A stretch of DNA of 33,825 nucleotides from an uncultured Rickettsiales bacterium. GTDB taxonomy: Bacteria; Pseudomonadota; Alphaproteobacteria; UBA8366. Shown piece after piece: positions 1 through 7,983 of this stretch. The position numbers were made by a program, and so were the translations under genes. The notes below the pieces were generated by a model. The model was not told the DNA's origin. It ran no database searches and worked only from the letters and a program-made list of their open reading frames with translations. Every line of letters begins with the position of its first letter. The first letter of the stretch is position 1. Location of the stretch: NCBI GenBank assembly GCA_913046825.1, contig CAJWTF010000023.1, forward strand, positions 1 through 33,825, given 5' to 3'.

Positions 1-55
1 CGCCCGCCTGCCGAGGGTCGCGACACATCATTAGCGGCGAAGCGGAGATAGTTTC

Positions 56-868
56 ATGGACTACAAAGCCATCAAATACGAAATCAAATACGAAATTGCG
101 GTCGTAACATTGAACCGGCCAGAAGCCCGAAACGCTTTGGACATTACGATGCGCGAGGAAATTGCAGACGTGACGTTGCGGATTCGCGACGATGAGAGCC
201 TAAAGGCGATGATCCTAACGGGTTCTGGTGGCGCATTCTGCGGTGGTGGTGATTTGAAAGCGCTGACCGAAACGAAGCTGACATCCGTGACCGGACGCAA
301 GCGCATTCAGGATCTGCATGACTGGCTGCCGTCTCTGGTAAATCTTGAAATTCCCGTTGTTGCGGCGGTCGATGGTGCGGCCTATGGCGGCGGTTTTAAT
401 CTAGCCTTAGTTGCGGATTTTATCCTGGCATCTCCTCGTGCCCGGTTTTGTTCGGTCTTCGGGCGGATTGGTTTGGTGCCCGATGCTGGTGGGTTCTATT
501 TGCTGCCTCGCATCGTCGGGTTGCAACGCGCCAAGGACATAATGTTCACTGCCCGGTCATTCGGCTCCGAGGAGGCCAAAGATATGGGCATCGTTTATGA
601 AATACATCCGCAGGATGTCTTGTTAGACCGTGCCATGGAATTTGCGGGCAGATTCCGCCACGCTTCCCGGCAGGCTATAGGACTAACAAAGAATGTTCTC
701 AATCAGTCACTGAACTTGGATGAAAAGGCGGTTGGCCAATTAGAGGCATACGCCCAAGGTGTTGCCTTTGCGACTGAATATAGCGGTGAGGCGATCAATA
801 ACTTCCTTGAGAAACGTCCGTTGGCGTTCGATTGGGACAAAATGGCGCGTGCAGCCAAGAAAGACTAA
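56..868 (+). CDS. Enoyl-CoA hydratase/isomerase (crotonase) family protein, PaaG-like
   Basis: A 270-aa protein of normal single-domain crotonase length, acting on acyl-CoA thioesters in the cytoplasm. The oxyanion-hole segment GAFCGGGDLKAL and the second one in AAYGGGFNLAL are visible. The two glutamates that make classical hydratases (in GGGCEL and QPE) are absent: the aligned stretches read GGGFNL and CSVFGRIG. Instead there is VPDAGG with Asp near residue 143, as in PaaG-type ring-epoxide or double-bond isomerases. I therefore infer an isomerase or atypical hydratase; the substrate is unknown. The ATG at 56 follows a GGAG ribosome binding site at about 9 bases. An N-terminal KYEIKYEI duplication is a minor oddity. 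The next gene is almost 500 bases away, so no operon partner is evident. Confidence 0.88.
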   Translation: MDYKAIKYEIKYEIAVVTLNRPEARNALDITMREEIADVTLRIRDDESLKAMILTGSGGAFCGGGDLKALTETKLTSVTGRKRIQDLHDWLPSLVNLEIPVVAAVDGAAYGGGFNLALVADFILASPRARFCSVFGRIGLVPDAGGFYLLPRIVGLQRAKDIMFTARSFGSEEAKDMGIVYEIHPQDVLLDRAMEFAGRFRHASRQAIGLTKNVLNQSLNLDEKAVGQLEAYAQGVAFATEYSGEAINNFLEKRPLAFDWDKMARAAKKD

Positions 869-1358
869 GCTGCGTAAGGTTGCCGCAAGGTAAGAGACAT
901 ATTTTTTTACCATTCGAACTGCCAGATTCGGATTGGAAATTGGAATGTGTAACCGACGGTTCGTCGTCGTCACGTCGTTAATTGTCCTCTTTATGGGGGT
1001 GCTTGGCGTGTCCGTGATTTATACAACCATGGATCCGGAATCTGAGTTACCGCTGACGGGAATTTTTGATTCTTGTGTCAGTGGTGATGCCTCCAGTTGT
1101 TATTCCTTCGCTGGTATTCGGCCCTGATCGCCGATCGGGGTCCGGCGGCACTCGTCGATGTAGTGCGGAACAGACTGAGATCAGTCGAGCTGGTGATGTC
1201 GCGCAATCAAATCCCAATGGCGCAAGCGCAGACAAGGTCATGGCTTGGGCGCCCACCGGAAGACCTCGCGGCCCCCCTCGCTGTCGGTCTCGAAACGCGC
1301 TTGTAGACGTCAAAAAACGCCCGCATGCTGTTTATGCATCTGACTAAAGGCATGGCAT
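869..1358. other. Gene-poor gap between crotonase and MBL-fold genes
   Basis: About 490 bases. Apart from the doubtful 60-codon ORF at 945-1127, I see only overlapping short ORFs in several frames without recognisable domains. A T-rich run near 901-908 follows the crotonase gene but has no convincing stem in front of it. The MBL-fold gene start at 1359 is preceded by a short AAAGG. Confidence 0.5.
945..1127 (+). CDS. Hypothetical small single-pass membrane or exported protein (doubtful)
   Basis: A 60-codon ORF from ATG 945. It has a basic start (MCNRR), about 20 hydrophobic residues, and then a short polar segment with two cysteines (DSCVSGDASSC). This looks like a signal anchor or export signal followed by a tiny tail. 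There is a GGA-containing stretch before the start but no strong ribosome binding site, and I recognise no family. It could equally be a chance ORF or the remnant of a longer gene, because the sequence after its stop shows no clear coding frame. Confidence 0.3.
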   Translation: MCNRRFVVVTSLIVLFMGVLGVSVIYTTMDPESELPLTGIFDSCVSGDASSCYSFAGIRP

Positions 1359-2318
1359 ATGGCTAACTATCCGTACACAAAAGGACTACATGATCTCGGC
1401 AACGGGGCTTGGGCTTATCTGCAGCCCGATGGCTCTTGGGGCTGGAGCAACGCGGGCTTAATCGTCGATGGCGAGGAGACCTTGTTGGTCGACACGTTGT
1501 TCGATTTCAAGACGACGGCGGAAATGTTGTCCGAGATGCGCACCGCCGTCCCGAAAGCGGAAGCGATCGATACCTTGGTGAATACCCACTCCAACGGCGA
1601 TCATACATTTGGAAATAAACTTGCTGGGGCGGGAGAGATCGTATCCTCGCAAATTTGTGCCGAGGAGATGGCGGCACGTGGGCCGGACAAGCTGGCCGAA
1701 TTGATGCGGAACGCGGGCAATCTAGGGGAAGGTGGAAAGTTTCTCTATCAGGCCATGGGCCCTGCCAAGTTCGACTTCGAGGAAATTGACGAGTACGCCC
1801 TGCCGACCCGAACCTTCGAGGATGAGTTGACACTCACCGTCGGTGATAAGGAGGTCCGTCTGATCAATGTCGGGCCCGCGCATACGGGCGGTGATGTCCT
1901 GGTCCACGTGCCGGGGGATCGCACGGTCTTCACTGGCGACATACTATTCAACGAAGGCCATCCGGTCATCTGGGAGGGGCCCATATCGAATTGGGTGCGT
2001 GCCTGCGATATGATGCTGGAATGGGATTTAGAGACCGTCGTCCCAGGTCACGGCGCGCTTTGCGGAAAAGCGGGTATCCAACGAATGAAGGACTACCTGC
2101 TCTATATTGAAGTTGAAGCGCGCAAACGCTATGACGCTGGTATGGAGATCGAGGAGGCGGCGCTTGATATCTCGATGGCAGATTTCGATGGCTGGTTCGA
2201 TGCGGAACGGATCGTCATCAACTTGCAAACGCTCTACGGCGAGTTTGCAGGCGAGCGTCCGAGCTTCGACCGCATTAAGTTATTCGGTATGATGTCCCGA
2301 TACGCGAAAGCGCGTTAG
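1359..2318 (+). CDS. MBL-fold metallohydrolase
   Basis: A 319-aa metallo-beta-lactamase-fold hydrolase. The metal-binding signature appears as THSNGDHTFGN (the HxxxDH pattern), followed by PAHTGGD (third His), FTGDILF (bridging Asp) and VPGHG (last His), all in the order expected for a binuclear-metal enzyme. There is no signal peptide, so it is likely cytoplasmic. Family members hydrolyse thioesters, lactones or related esters; this one resembles the broad SoxH/quinoprotein-relay-like group, but its substrate cannot be read from sequence. The ATG at 1359 has AAAGG close upstream. The downstream DNA is a gene scar, so no functional partner is apparent. Confidence 0.88.
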   Translation: MANYPYTKGLHDLGNGAWAYLQPDGSWGWSNAGLIVDGEETLLVDTLFDFKTTAEMLSEMRTAVPKAEAIDTLVNTHSNGDHTFGNKLAGAGEIVSSQICAEEMAARGPDKLAELMRNAGNLGEGGKFLYQAMGPAKFDFEEIDEYALPTRTFEDELTLTVGDKEVRLINVGPAHTGGDVLVHVPGDRTVFTGDILFNEGHPVIWEGPISNWVRACDMMLEWDLETVVPGHGALCGKAGIQRMKDYLLYIEVEARKRYDAGMEIEEAALDISMADFDGWFDAERIVINLQTLYGEFAGERPSFDRIKLFGMMSRYAKAR

Positions 2319-2354
2319 GTCGTATTGGACCGTCTTTGTTCGATTTTTTGGGAT

Positions 2355-2549
2355 ATGTATTACGGCTGGTTTGTCGTCGCCGCGTGCAATGGGGGCGCCT
2401 TTATCACTTGGGGCGTGGCGATCTTCAATCAGGGCGTCTTTCTCAGCCATTGCATAACGCAGAACGGCTGGTCGCTAGCAACGCTATCAGTGTGTTGTGT
2501 GCGATCTGTATGCTTTTGGGACGACCCGTCGAGACCGATGTATAGATAA
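2355..2549 (+). pseudogene. MFS transporter, N-terminal fragment
   Basis: The first roughly 40 residues from ATG 2355 read like the N-terminus of a major facilitator superfamily transporter: YYGWFVVAACNGGAFITWG, then a first-helix segment with FNQGVFLSH and GWSLATLS. After that the frame becomes non-membrane-like and stops at 2549. A neighbouring frame continues briefly with hydrophobic residues, which suggests a frameshift. An intact MFS protein has about 400 residues, so this is a relic. It lies directly after the MBL-fold gene and next to another truncated gene. Confidence 0.6.
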
Positions 2550-2635
2550 CATACGCGAGGTCGGATTCGTTCGTACGTTCCGCGTGCTTTTGGTCCCCGG
2601 CACGAGTATATCTGGTGATGAAATCATGTAAGTTG

Positions 2636-3040
2636 TTACACCGGCATCGAGCTCAAGCGGTGTGGGTCACGGTTGCTGACAAGAAATTTAATATCGGCGT
2701 CCGTCGCCATAGGTCGGAGTCTAGTTGTCTCGTAATTAGGTTCGAGGGGTAACCAGGCGCCACCGGTGAGGGTAACCGCCAGAATAGAGGTCACGCAATC
2801 GACAGATCGCTCTATATAGAAGCCGCATATCTGACCTCTCGATAAGCCGTCATTTGAGAGGCGATTCGCAAGTGATTGAGCCCTTTGGTCGAGCTCCCGA
2901 TACGTGAGCTCGTTAGCCTCCGAACGTAAGGCTATAGGGTCACCATAGCGTTCGACGGCGTCCATCCAGTAATTAGCGAGGGTCCGCGCAGGAGGTGTGA
3001 GAGGGCCAGCTAGTATTGTAGCCGCTTTCCGATTATCCAT
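2636..3040 (-). pseudogene. AMP-binding (adenylation) domain, N-terminal fragment
   Basis: A 134-codon frame homologous to the N-terminus of NRPS-type adenylation domains or acyl-CoA synthetases. It shows the typical LTYRELDQRAQSLANRL core and the GGAWLPLEPNY motif (A2-like region). It stops before the phosphate-binding loop and the rest of the more than 500-residue domain, so it cannot be an active adenylating enzyme. No continuation is visible beyond its stop in the 85 bases before the MFS fragment. Most likely it is what remains after a deletion. A short independent protein is possible but unlikely. Confidence 0.65.
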
Positions 3041-3158
3041 GCGGCGTATATTAGGTCGTGTGAATTCGTGACGCTAAAGCGAAAGCCTAAATTTCACGAA
3101 CTGTTTACGAGTTGTGCGCGCTAAACCGGTCTGGGTTAATTGAAATTTAGATTTCACG

Positions 3159-4322
3159 TCAGTCGCGAGGTAGATCGTCGCTAAAATCCGGATCGATAAT
3201 GCGCCTCCAAGCTTGCCAGCTTTCTTCGGCGTAATACCGATGGCCGAACGGCGCCGCGACGGCTTCAATTTTGTCCGCCGCGTCGAAACTTCGATAGGCG
3301 GGCAGCGCGCCGTCGATCGCGCGGGCCACACCGTCAAAAGGAAAAATATGATCGTCGATGCCGGAGAGGCCGACGAATGGTCGGGGCGCGATCAGAGCGA
3401 GAATGTCATCGCTTTCGAAATCTTGAAAAAAGCCAGGGACCAATAATTCCCCATTACTGGTACCCCGCGTTGCAACGATCTCAGAGAGGCGGCGAACCGA
3501 GCCACTGGCTAATGTACCTAGAATGCGGGGGTCGAGAGCGGCTGCGAATTGCGCCGCGGTTCCTCCGGATGAATGCCCGAACAGGAAAATACGTTTGGGA
3601 TCAATGGGGTGCGGGCATGCGGAGCTCAATAGCCAATCGATGGTTGCACTGACGTCCATTGCCTTCAGTCCAAGGAGAGATTGCCCGAGGAGGGCGGCGT
3701 GAAGCGCGATATCAATCGTTCGATCGGCAGAACGCTTCGGCAAATAGCGTTCTTCTTTTTCTCCATATCCAGTCTGCTCGACACACACGCCGAGATACCC
3801 TCGGCGAGCGGCTTGTCGCGCCATGTCTGCTCCGATGGATAGTCGCTGGTGGTCGATGGGTACCTTCGTCTCGCCCCATCCTAGATGCACGCCAGATGTT
3901 GATCCGGCGAGATATAGAAAAACGGGTAGAGGTTTGTCGGCGGTTGAGCCTACAAGAAGGGTGACCGGTAAATCCGATTGAGGGCGAACCCGCAAGTAAT
4001 AGGTGGTTTTCTCGATATGGGGTGATTGCGGAAGGGGCGTCGGCCCTCGCACGTTAACGATGGTGGGTGGAGTTGTGGCGGCAACATATCCTGTTAATTC
4101 TGCGAGCCGGGCCCGTGCCCGCATTTGCCAGTCGTCAATATCGGCGGTGTTGAGCGCGTATCGTCGCGGCATATCATCCATTGTGGCAATGAGGTCGAGC
4201 CAGGGGCTGAGATAGGTGCCCTCCGGTCGCGCGGGATAGGGGTCGGTCGGCAGTCCACGGGCGCGGCGCAGTTTGCGGAGCGCTGCATCCCGGTAGACCC
4301 GCATGCGTGTAGAGAAATCCAT
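3159..4322 (-). CDS. Alpha/beta hydrolase, dienelactone hydrolase/acetyl-xylan-esterase-like
   Basis: A 387-aa serine hydrolase. The nucleophile elbow is GHSSGG (Ser about residue 251). The acid is probably in GIDDHIFP (Asp 323/324) and the catalytic His in PFGHRYY (residue 361), in correct order for the fold. The roughly 100-residue N-terminal extension before the first core strands resembles the Abhydrolase_7/AXE1-like group that deacylates small esters. No signal peptide is seen. It lies 45 bases downstream of the aminotransferase on the same strand and may be co-transcribed with it. Substrate unknown. Confidence 0.8.
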   Translation of the reverse strand: MDFSTRMRVYRDAALRKLRRARGLPTDPYPARPEGTYLSPWLDLIATMDDMPRRYALNTADIDDWQMRARARLAELTGYVAATTPPTIVNVRGPTPLPQSPHIEKTTYYLRVRPQSDLPVTLLVGSTADKPLPVFLYLAGSTSGVHLGWGETKVPIDHQRLSIGADMARQAARRGYLGVCVEQTGYGEKEERYLPKRSADRTIDIALHAALLGQSLLGLKAMDVSATIDWLLSSACPHPIDPKRIFLFGHSSGGTAAQFAAALDPRILGTLASGSVRRLSEIVATRGTSNGELLVPGFFQDFESDDILALIAPRPFVGLSGIDDHIFPFDGVARAIDGALPAYRSFDAADKIEAVAAPFGHRYYAEESWQAWRRIIDPDFSDDLPRD

Positions 4323-4367
4323 ATCCGCTATTTCGCTTCAGGATATGGCACGATGCAAGGCCGCGAT

Positions 4368-5648
4368 TTAACTCGCATCCGTCGATTTTTTCAGACACAC
4401 CAATTCAACGCAGGCGCAGAATACTTCCATCGACAGTTTGACTTCTTCCAGCGACGGAAAGGTTGGGGCGAGACGAATGTTTCGGTCGCGCGGATCTTCG
4501 CCTCTGGGAAATGTCGCACCTGCAGGCGTTAGCTTAACGCCCGCTTCGCCCGAGAGGCGCACGATTTCAGCCGCGCACCCGTCGAGGACATCGACACTGA
4601 CGAAATAGCCGCCTTCCGGCTTCGTCCAGGTCGCGACACCCTTGCCGCTCAAGTGCCGTTCCAGTGCCGCGTCGACAGCAGCAAATTTCGGGCCGATCAG
4701 ATCCGCATGCTTCGACATATGATAGCGGAGACCGTCGAGATCACCGAAGAACCGGACGTGACGCAGCTCGTTGATCTTATCGTGGCCGATATTGGCGATC
4801 GACATTTTCCCAGCCGCATCCGCAATATTGATCTTGGAGCCGGCCATCACGGCGACGCCCGCACCTGCATAGGTTACCTTCGAGGTTGAGCCGAACAATA
4901 GCGGGCGGTCTGGATTTTCCACGGCTTTGCAGGCCTCCAGAATATTCTTCACGCTCGCCGGGCCGTTACCGAGATGATGCTCCGCATAAGCATTGTCCCA
5001 GAATATCCGGAAGTCGGGAGCAGCTGTTTTCATCGCGGCCAAACGCTCCACAACCACATCGGAATAGATCGCACCCGTCGGGTTAGAATATTTCGGCACA
5101 CACCAAATCGCCTTCACGGAGGGATCGTTGGCGACGAGCATTTCTACTGCGTCCATGTCGGGGCCGTCGTCATTCATCTCCACGGTGAGCATCTCGAACC
5201 CGAGTTTCTCGCACACCAGGAAGTGTCGGTCGTAGCCTGGCACTGGGCATATGAACTTCGGCGGAGTCTCGTCACGCCAGGGACGTTCCGATCCGGGTAT
5301 GCCGAACAGCACGGCCCCGGCTACCGTGTCATACATCAAATTAAGGCTGCTGTTACCGCCGATAACTATCTCGTCGGGTGCCACTTCCAGAAAATCCGCG
5401 AACAGGCGCTTTGCTTCCGGAATACCGGTGCCAAGGCCATAGTTCCTGTAATCCTCATCCGTCTCGCCGATATACTCGCCTGGAGCCACGGCGGTCAGGA
5501 TGCCGTCGCTCAGGTCGAGTTGGTCCAGCGCGGGTTTGCCGCGGGTCATATCCAGCACAAGATTGCGTCCGCAAAGGTCACGATAACGCGCCTCCGCCTG
5601 CGCTTCCGCCGCTGCCAAGGCCTGTGGGTCCAGGGAAGTCAGGGTCAT
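4368..5648 (-). CDS. PLP-dependent aminotransferase class I/II (aspartate aminotransferase-like, PF12897 type)
   Basis: A 426-aa fold-type I aminotransferase. The frame is open for another 460 bases upstream, but the protein-like sequence begins at MTLTSLDPQ (ATG 5648). The upstream part runs antisense through the start of hyuA and is not protein-like. Visible features: NYGLGTGIPEAKRLFADFL near the N-terminus, CVPKYSNPTG (substrate/cofactor region), FWDNAYAEHH (PLP-contacting Asp and Tyr), and GSTSKVTYAG with the Schiff-base Lys at about residue 257. It probably transaminates an amino acid with a 2-oxo acid in the cytoplasm. It is divergent from hyuA, sharing a 184-base upstream region. Confidence 0.88.
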   Translation of the reverse strand: MTLTSLDPQALAAAEAQAEARYRDLCGRNLVLDMTRGKPALDQLDLSDGILTAVAPGEYIGETDEDYRNYGLGTGIPEAKRLFADFLEVAPDEIVIGGNSSLNLMYDTVAGAVLFGIPGSERPWRDETPPKFICPVPGYDRHFLVCEKLGFEMLTVEMNDDGPDMDAVEMLVANDPSVKAIWCVPKYSNPTGAIYSDVVVERLAAMKTAAPDFRIFWDNAYAEHHLGNGPASVKNILEACKAVENPDRPLLFGSTSKVTYAGAGVAVMAGSKINIADAAGKMSIANIGHDKINELRHVRFFGDLDGLRYHMSKHADLIGPKFAAVDAALERHLSGKGVATWTKPEGGYFVSVDVLDGCAAEIVRLSGEAGVKLTPAGATFPRGEDPRDRNIRLAPTFPSLEEVKLSMEVFCACVELVCLKKSTDAS

Positions 5649-5832
5649 ATCGAATTCGTCCACATGGTGAAGCGTTCGATATAACGGCTTACGCCTGGCG
5701 GCTTTAGAAATCAATTGTTTGCATTCTCTATCGCCGCGATAGTTTGTCTCAGGGGTGAAATTCAGCTCCCCGCATTGCCAATCGACCCGGAACGCAGTAA
5801 GCGGAGATCGAGTGAAATTTGGAGTGTAGCGA

Positions 5833-7848
5833 ATGCGGGTAGGCGTCGAAGTCGGCGGGACATTTACGGACCTTGTATTGATCGAGGACGGAAAGTTACG
5901 TGTCTCGAAAGTCCCCAGTACACCGAAAAATCCGGACAAGGGCGCCTTGAACGCGATCGACGCTGCAGGCATCTCTCCGTCGTCAATTGAGGACCTGGTG
6001 CATGGCTCGACGGTCGCGACGAACGCCGTCTTGGAGCGCAAGGGCGCGAAGGTCTGTTTCTTCGTGACCCAAGGCACCCGCGACGTCTTGCTGTTGCAAC
6101 GGCATGACAAGAGGTCGATCTATGATTTGCACTACCGCAAACCGGAACCAGTCGCCTCGCGCCGGGATACGTTCGAGATACCGGAACGCATGGATGCGGA
6201 TGGCAATGTTGTGCGTGTCCTGGACGAATTGGCAGTCACAGGGATTGTAGAAGCAGCATTGGGATCGGGCGATTTCGACGCCGTCGCGATCTGTTTTCTC
6301 AATGGCTATCTCAACCCTTCGCACGAGGAATCGGTCGCGTGTATCGTACGCGACGTCGATCCCCAGATCAGTATTACCTGCAGTCATGAAGTCACCCGCG
6401 AATTCCGGGAGTATGAGCGCGCCTCGACGACGACCCTTGCGGCCTATGTGCAGCCGGTGATCGAAGGCTATCTTGGCCGCTTCGTTGAAGCCTTGACCGA
6501 GAAAGGATTCGTGGGCCAATTCAGCGTCATGCAATCGAATGGCGGACGGATGCCGGCGGAAGCCATGGCCCGCAACGCCATAGCAGCGCTCTTCTCGGGT
6601 CCGGCGGCCGGCGTGATCGGCGCACTGCGACAGGTGGAAGCCTCAGGCGCGCACGATCTCATTACTCTCGATATGGGGGGGACGAGCACGGATGTGTCGC
6701 TGATCTCCGGCGGTGTTCCCGATTTGGCATCGATGACGAAGATTGACGGATTGCCAGTCAAAACGCCTGTCATCGACATCGTCACCGTGGGCGCGGGTGG
6801 TGGATCTATCGGCTGGATTGATGATGGCGGGTTGCTAAGGGTCGGGCCGCAATCGGCGGGTGCGGACCCTGGTCCGGCCTGTTACGGGCGTGGTGGCACC
6901 GTGCCGACGGTAACCGACGCCCATATGATCAGAGGGAGCGTGCGTGCGGAATCCTTCCTTGGCGGACAGATGAAAGTCGTTCCCGAAGCGTCCCGCTCGG
7001 TCTTTGTTTCGATGGCGAAAGAGATCGACATGAGTGTCGAGGAACTGGCGGACAGCATCATCCAACTGGCGGAATCCAATATCGTCCGTGCCATTCAACA
7101 AGTTTCGACTGAGCGCGGGCGTGATCCGCGCGGCTACGCGATTGTGCCGTTCGGCGGGGCAGGACCGCTTCATGCCGCCCGCGTCGCGGAGGAATTAGGC
7201 GTGACAACCGTCATCGTCCCACCCCATGCAGGCGTGCTGTCGGCCGCTGGTTTGCTGATGTCCGATTACATCCACTATCGCGCTCGCACCCGAAAATTGC
7301 GTTTGGACGAAGCTGCGGTCGGGGATGTGTGGGAAATTTTGAATGAGTTGGAAGGCGAAGTGTTGGCATATCTCCAATCGCTCGGCATCGACGGCGATGT
7401 GGAATACGACCGGGCCTTGGAGATGCGCTATGTTGGTCAGGCCTTTGAAGTGACGGTGCCCCTTTCCGAAAGCGATGCCAGCGGGATGACGGCGGAGCGG
7501 TTGTCGGCGCTCTTCGGCGAGGAACATCATCGCATCTTCGAATTCTCCAAACTGCCGAACGACCCGGTCGAGATCGTATCCTTCCGTGTCGGGGCCAAGG
7601 TGGCACCCTCGGCGATCCCCAACCTGGGTGATGGATTCGCCACGACTTCCGAAGACGGCATCAACATCGATATGCTGGATCGGGGCGAGCGGCTGACATG
7701 TCGAGTTTTACCGCGCAGCGCGGTCCTGGCGACGGCGATGGCCGGGCCGCTTTTGATTGAGGACGGCACCTCGACGATCTACGCGCCGCCGGGGTGGATG
7801 ACGGCGACTGACCCGCACGGTAATATCGTGATGGTGTTCCAGACATGA
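5833..7848 (+). CDS. Hydantoinase/oxoprolinase family protein, subunit A (HyuA-like)
   Basis: A 671-aa ATPase subunit of the HyuA/5-oxoprolinase/acetone carboxylase beta-like family, of usual length. The N-terminal phosphate-binding motif GGTFTD lies at residues 8-13. The second signature DMGGTSTD falls near residue 280, and GAGGGSIGW and GADPGPACYGRGG follow. Family members couple ATP hydrolysis to opening of cyclic amides (5-oxoproline, N-methylhydantoin) or to carboxylation of ketones, with the B subunit as partner. The ATG at 5833 follows a GGAG ribosome binding site at 8 bases. hyuB follows after a repeat-containing spacer. Substrate cannot be assigned. Confidence 0.92.
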   Translation: MRVGVEVGGTFTDLVLIEDGKLRVSKVPSTPKNPDKGALNAIDAAGISPSSIEDLVHGSTVATNAVLERKGAKVCFFVTQGTRDVLLLQRHDKRSIYDLHYRKPEPVASRRDTFEIPERMDADGNVVRVLDELAVTGIVEAALGSGDFDAVAICFLNGYLNPSHEESVACIVRDVDPQISITCSHEVTREFREYERASTTTLAAYVQPVIEGYLGRFVEALTEKGFVGQFSVMQSNGGRMPAEAMARNAIAALFSGPAAGVIGALRQVEASGAHDLITLDMGGTSTDVSLISGGVPDLASMTKIDGLPVKTPVIDIVTVGAGGGSIGWIDDGGLLRVGPQSAGADPGPACYGRGGTVPTVTDAHMIRGSVRAESFLGGQMKVVPEASRSVFVSMAKEIDMSVEELADSIIQLAESNIVRAIQQVSTERGRDPRGYAIVPFGGAGPLHAARVAEELGVTTVIVPPHAGVLSAAGLLMSDYIHYRARTRKLRLDEAAVGDVWEILNELEGEVLAYLQSLGIDGDVEYDRALEMRYVGQAFEVTVPLSESDASGMTAERLSALFGEEHHRIFEFSKLPNDPVEIVSFRVGAKVAPSAIPNLGDGFATTSEDGINIDMLDRGERLTCRVLPRSAVLATAMAGPLLIEDGTSTIYAPPGWMTATDPHGNIVMVFQT

Positions 7849-7862
7849 TCATAACTTTGTTT

Positions 7863-7934
7863 GTCATTCCCGCGTATGCGGGAATCCAGCAGGCTGGATG
7901 GGACATTCTGGATGCCCGCATACGCGGGAATGAC
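7863..7934. repeat. Long inverted repeat (REP-like dispersed element)
   Basis: Two 26-base arms (7863-7888 and 7909-7934) are complementary with one mismatch, separated by 20 bases. Each arm contains its own small palindrome CCCGCGTATGCGGG or its mate. When translated, this element gives the familiar MRESS / PAYAGMT spurious peptides seen in many proteobacterial genomes. It sits between the hyuA stop and the hyuB ribosome binding site. There it could fold in the message and affect stability or the relative output of the two subunits. Confidence 0.85.
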
Positions 7935-7983
7935 GTCTCAAGGGGCGATGCGTTATGCTGGACGCATAAGGAAGGTTAAACAG

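Noticed and set aside
1066..1347. Overlapping 88-93 codon ORFs on both strands between the first two genes
   Set aside because: Several frames are open at once, with no domains, no ribosome binding site and no protein-like composition.
3087..3150. 9-base inverted repeat CTAAATTTC/GAAATTTAG in the scar region
   Set aside because: The arms are short, 46 bases apart and AT-rich; too weak to call an operator or element.
5649..6110. Upstream extension of the aminotransferase frame to 580 aa
   Set aside because: The extra 154 residues run antisense to hyuA, show no aminotransferase similarity, and the family N-terminus begins at ATG 5648.
7861..7983. 41-residue N-terminal extension of HyuB
   Set aside because: It is the translation of a known type of palindromic repeat; ATG 7984 has a good ribosome binding site and the family start.
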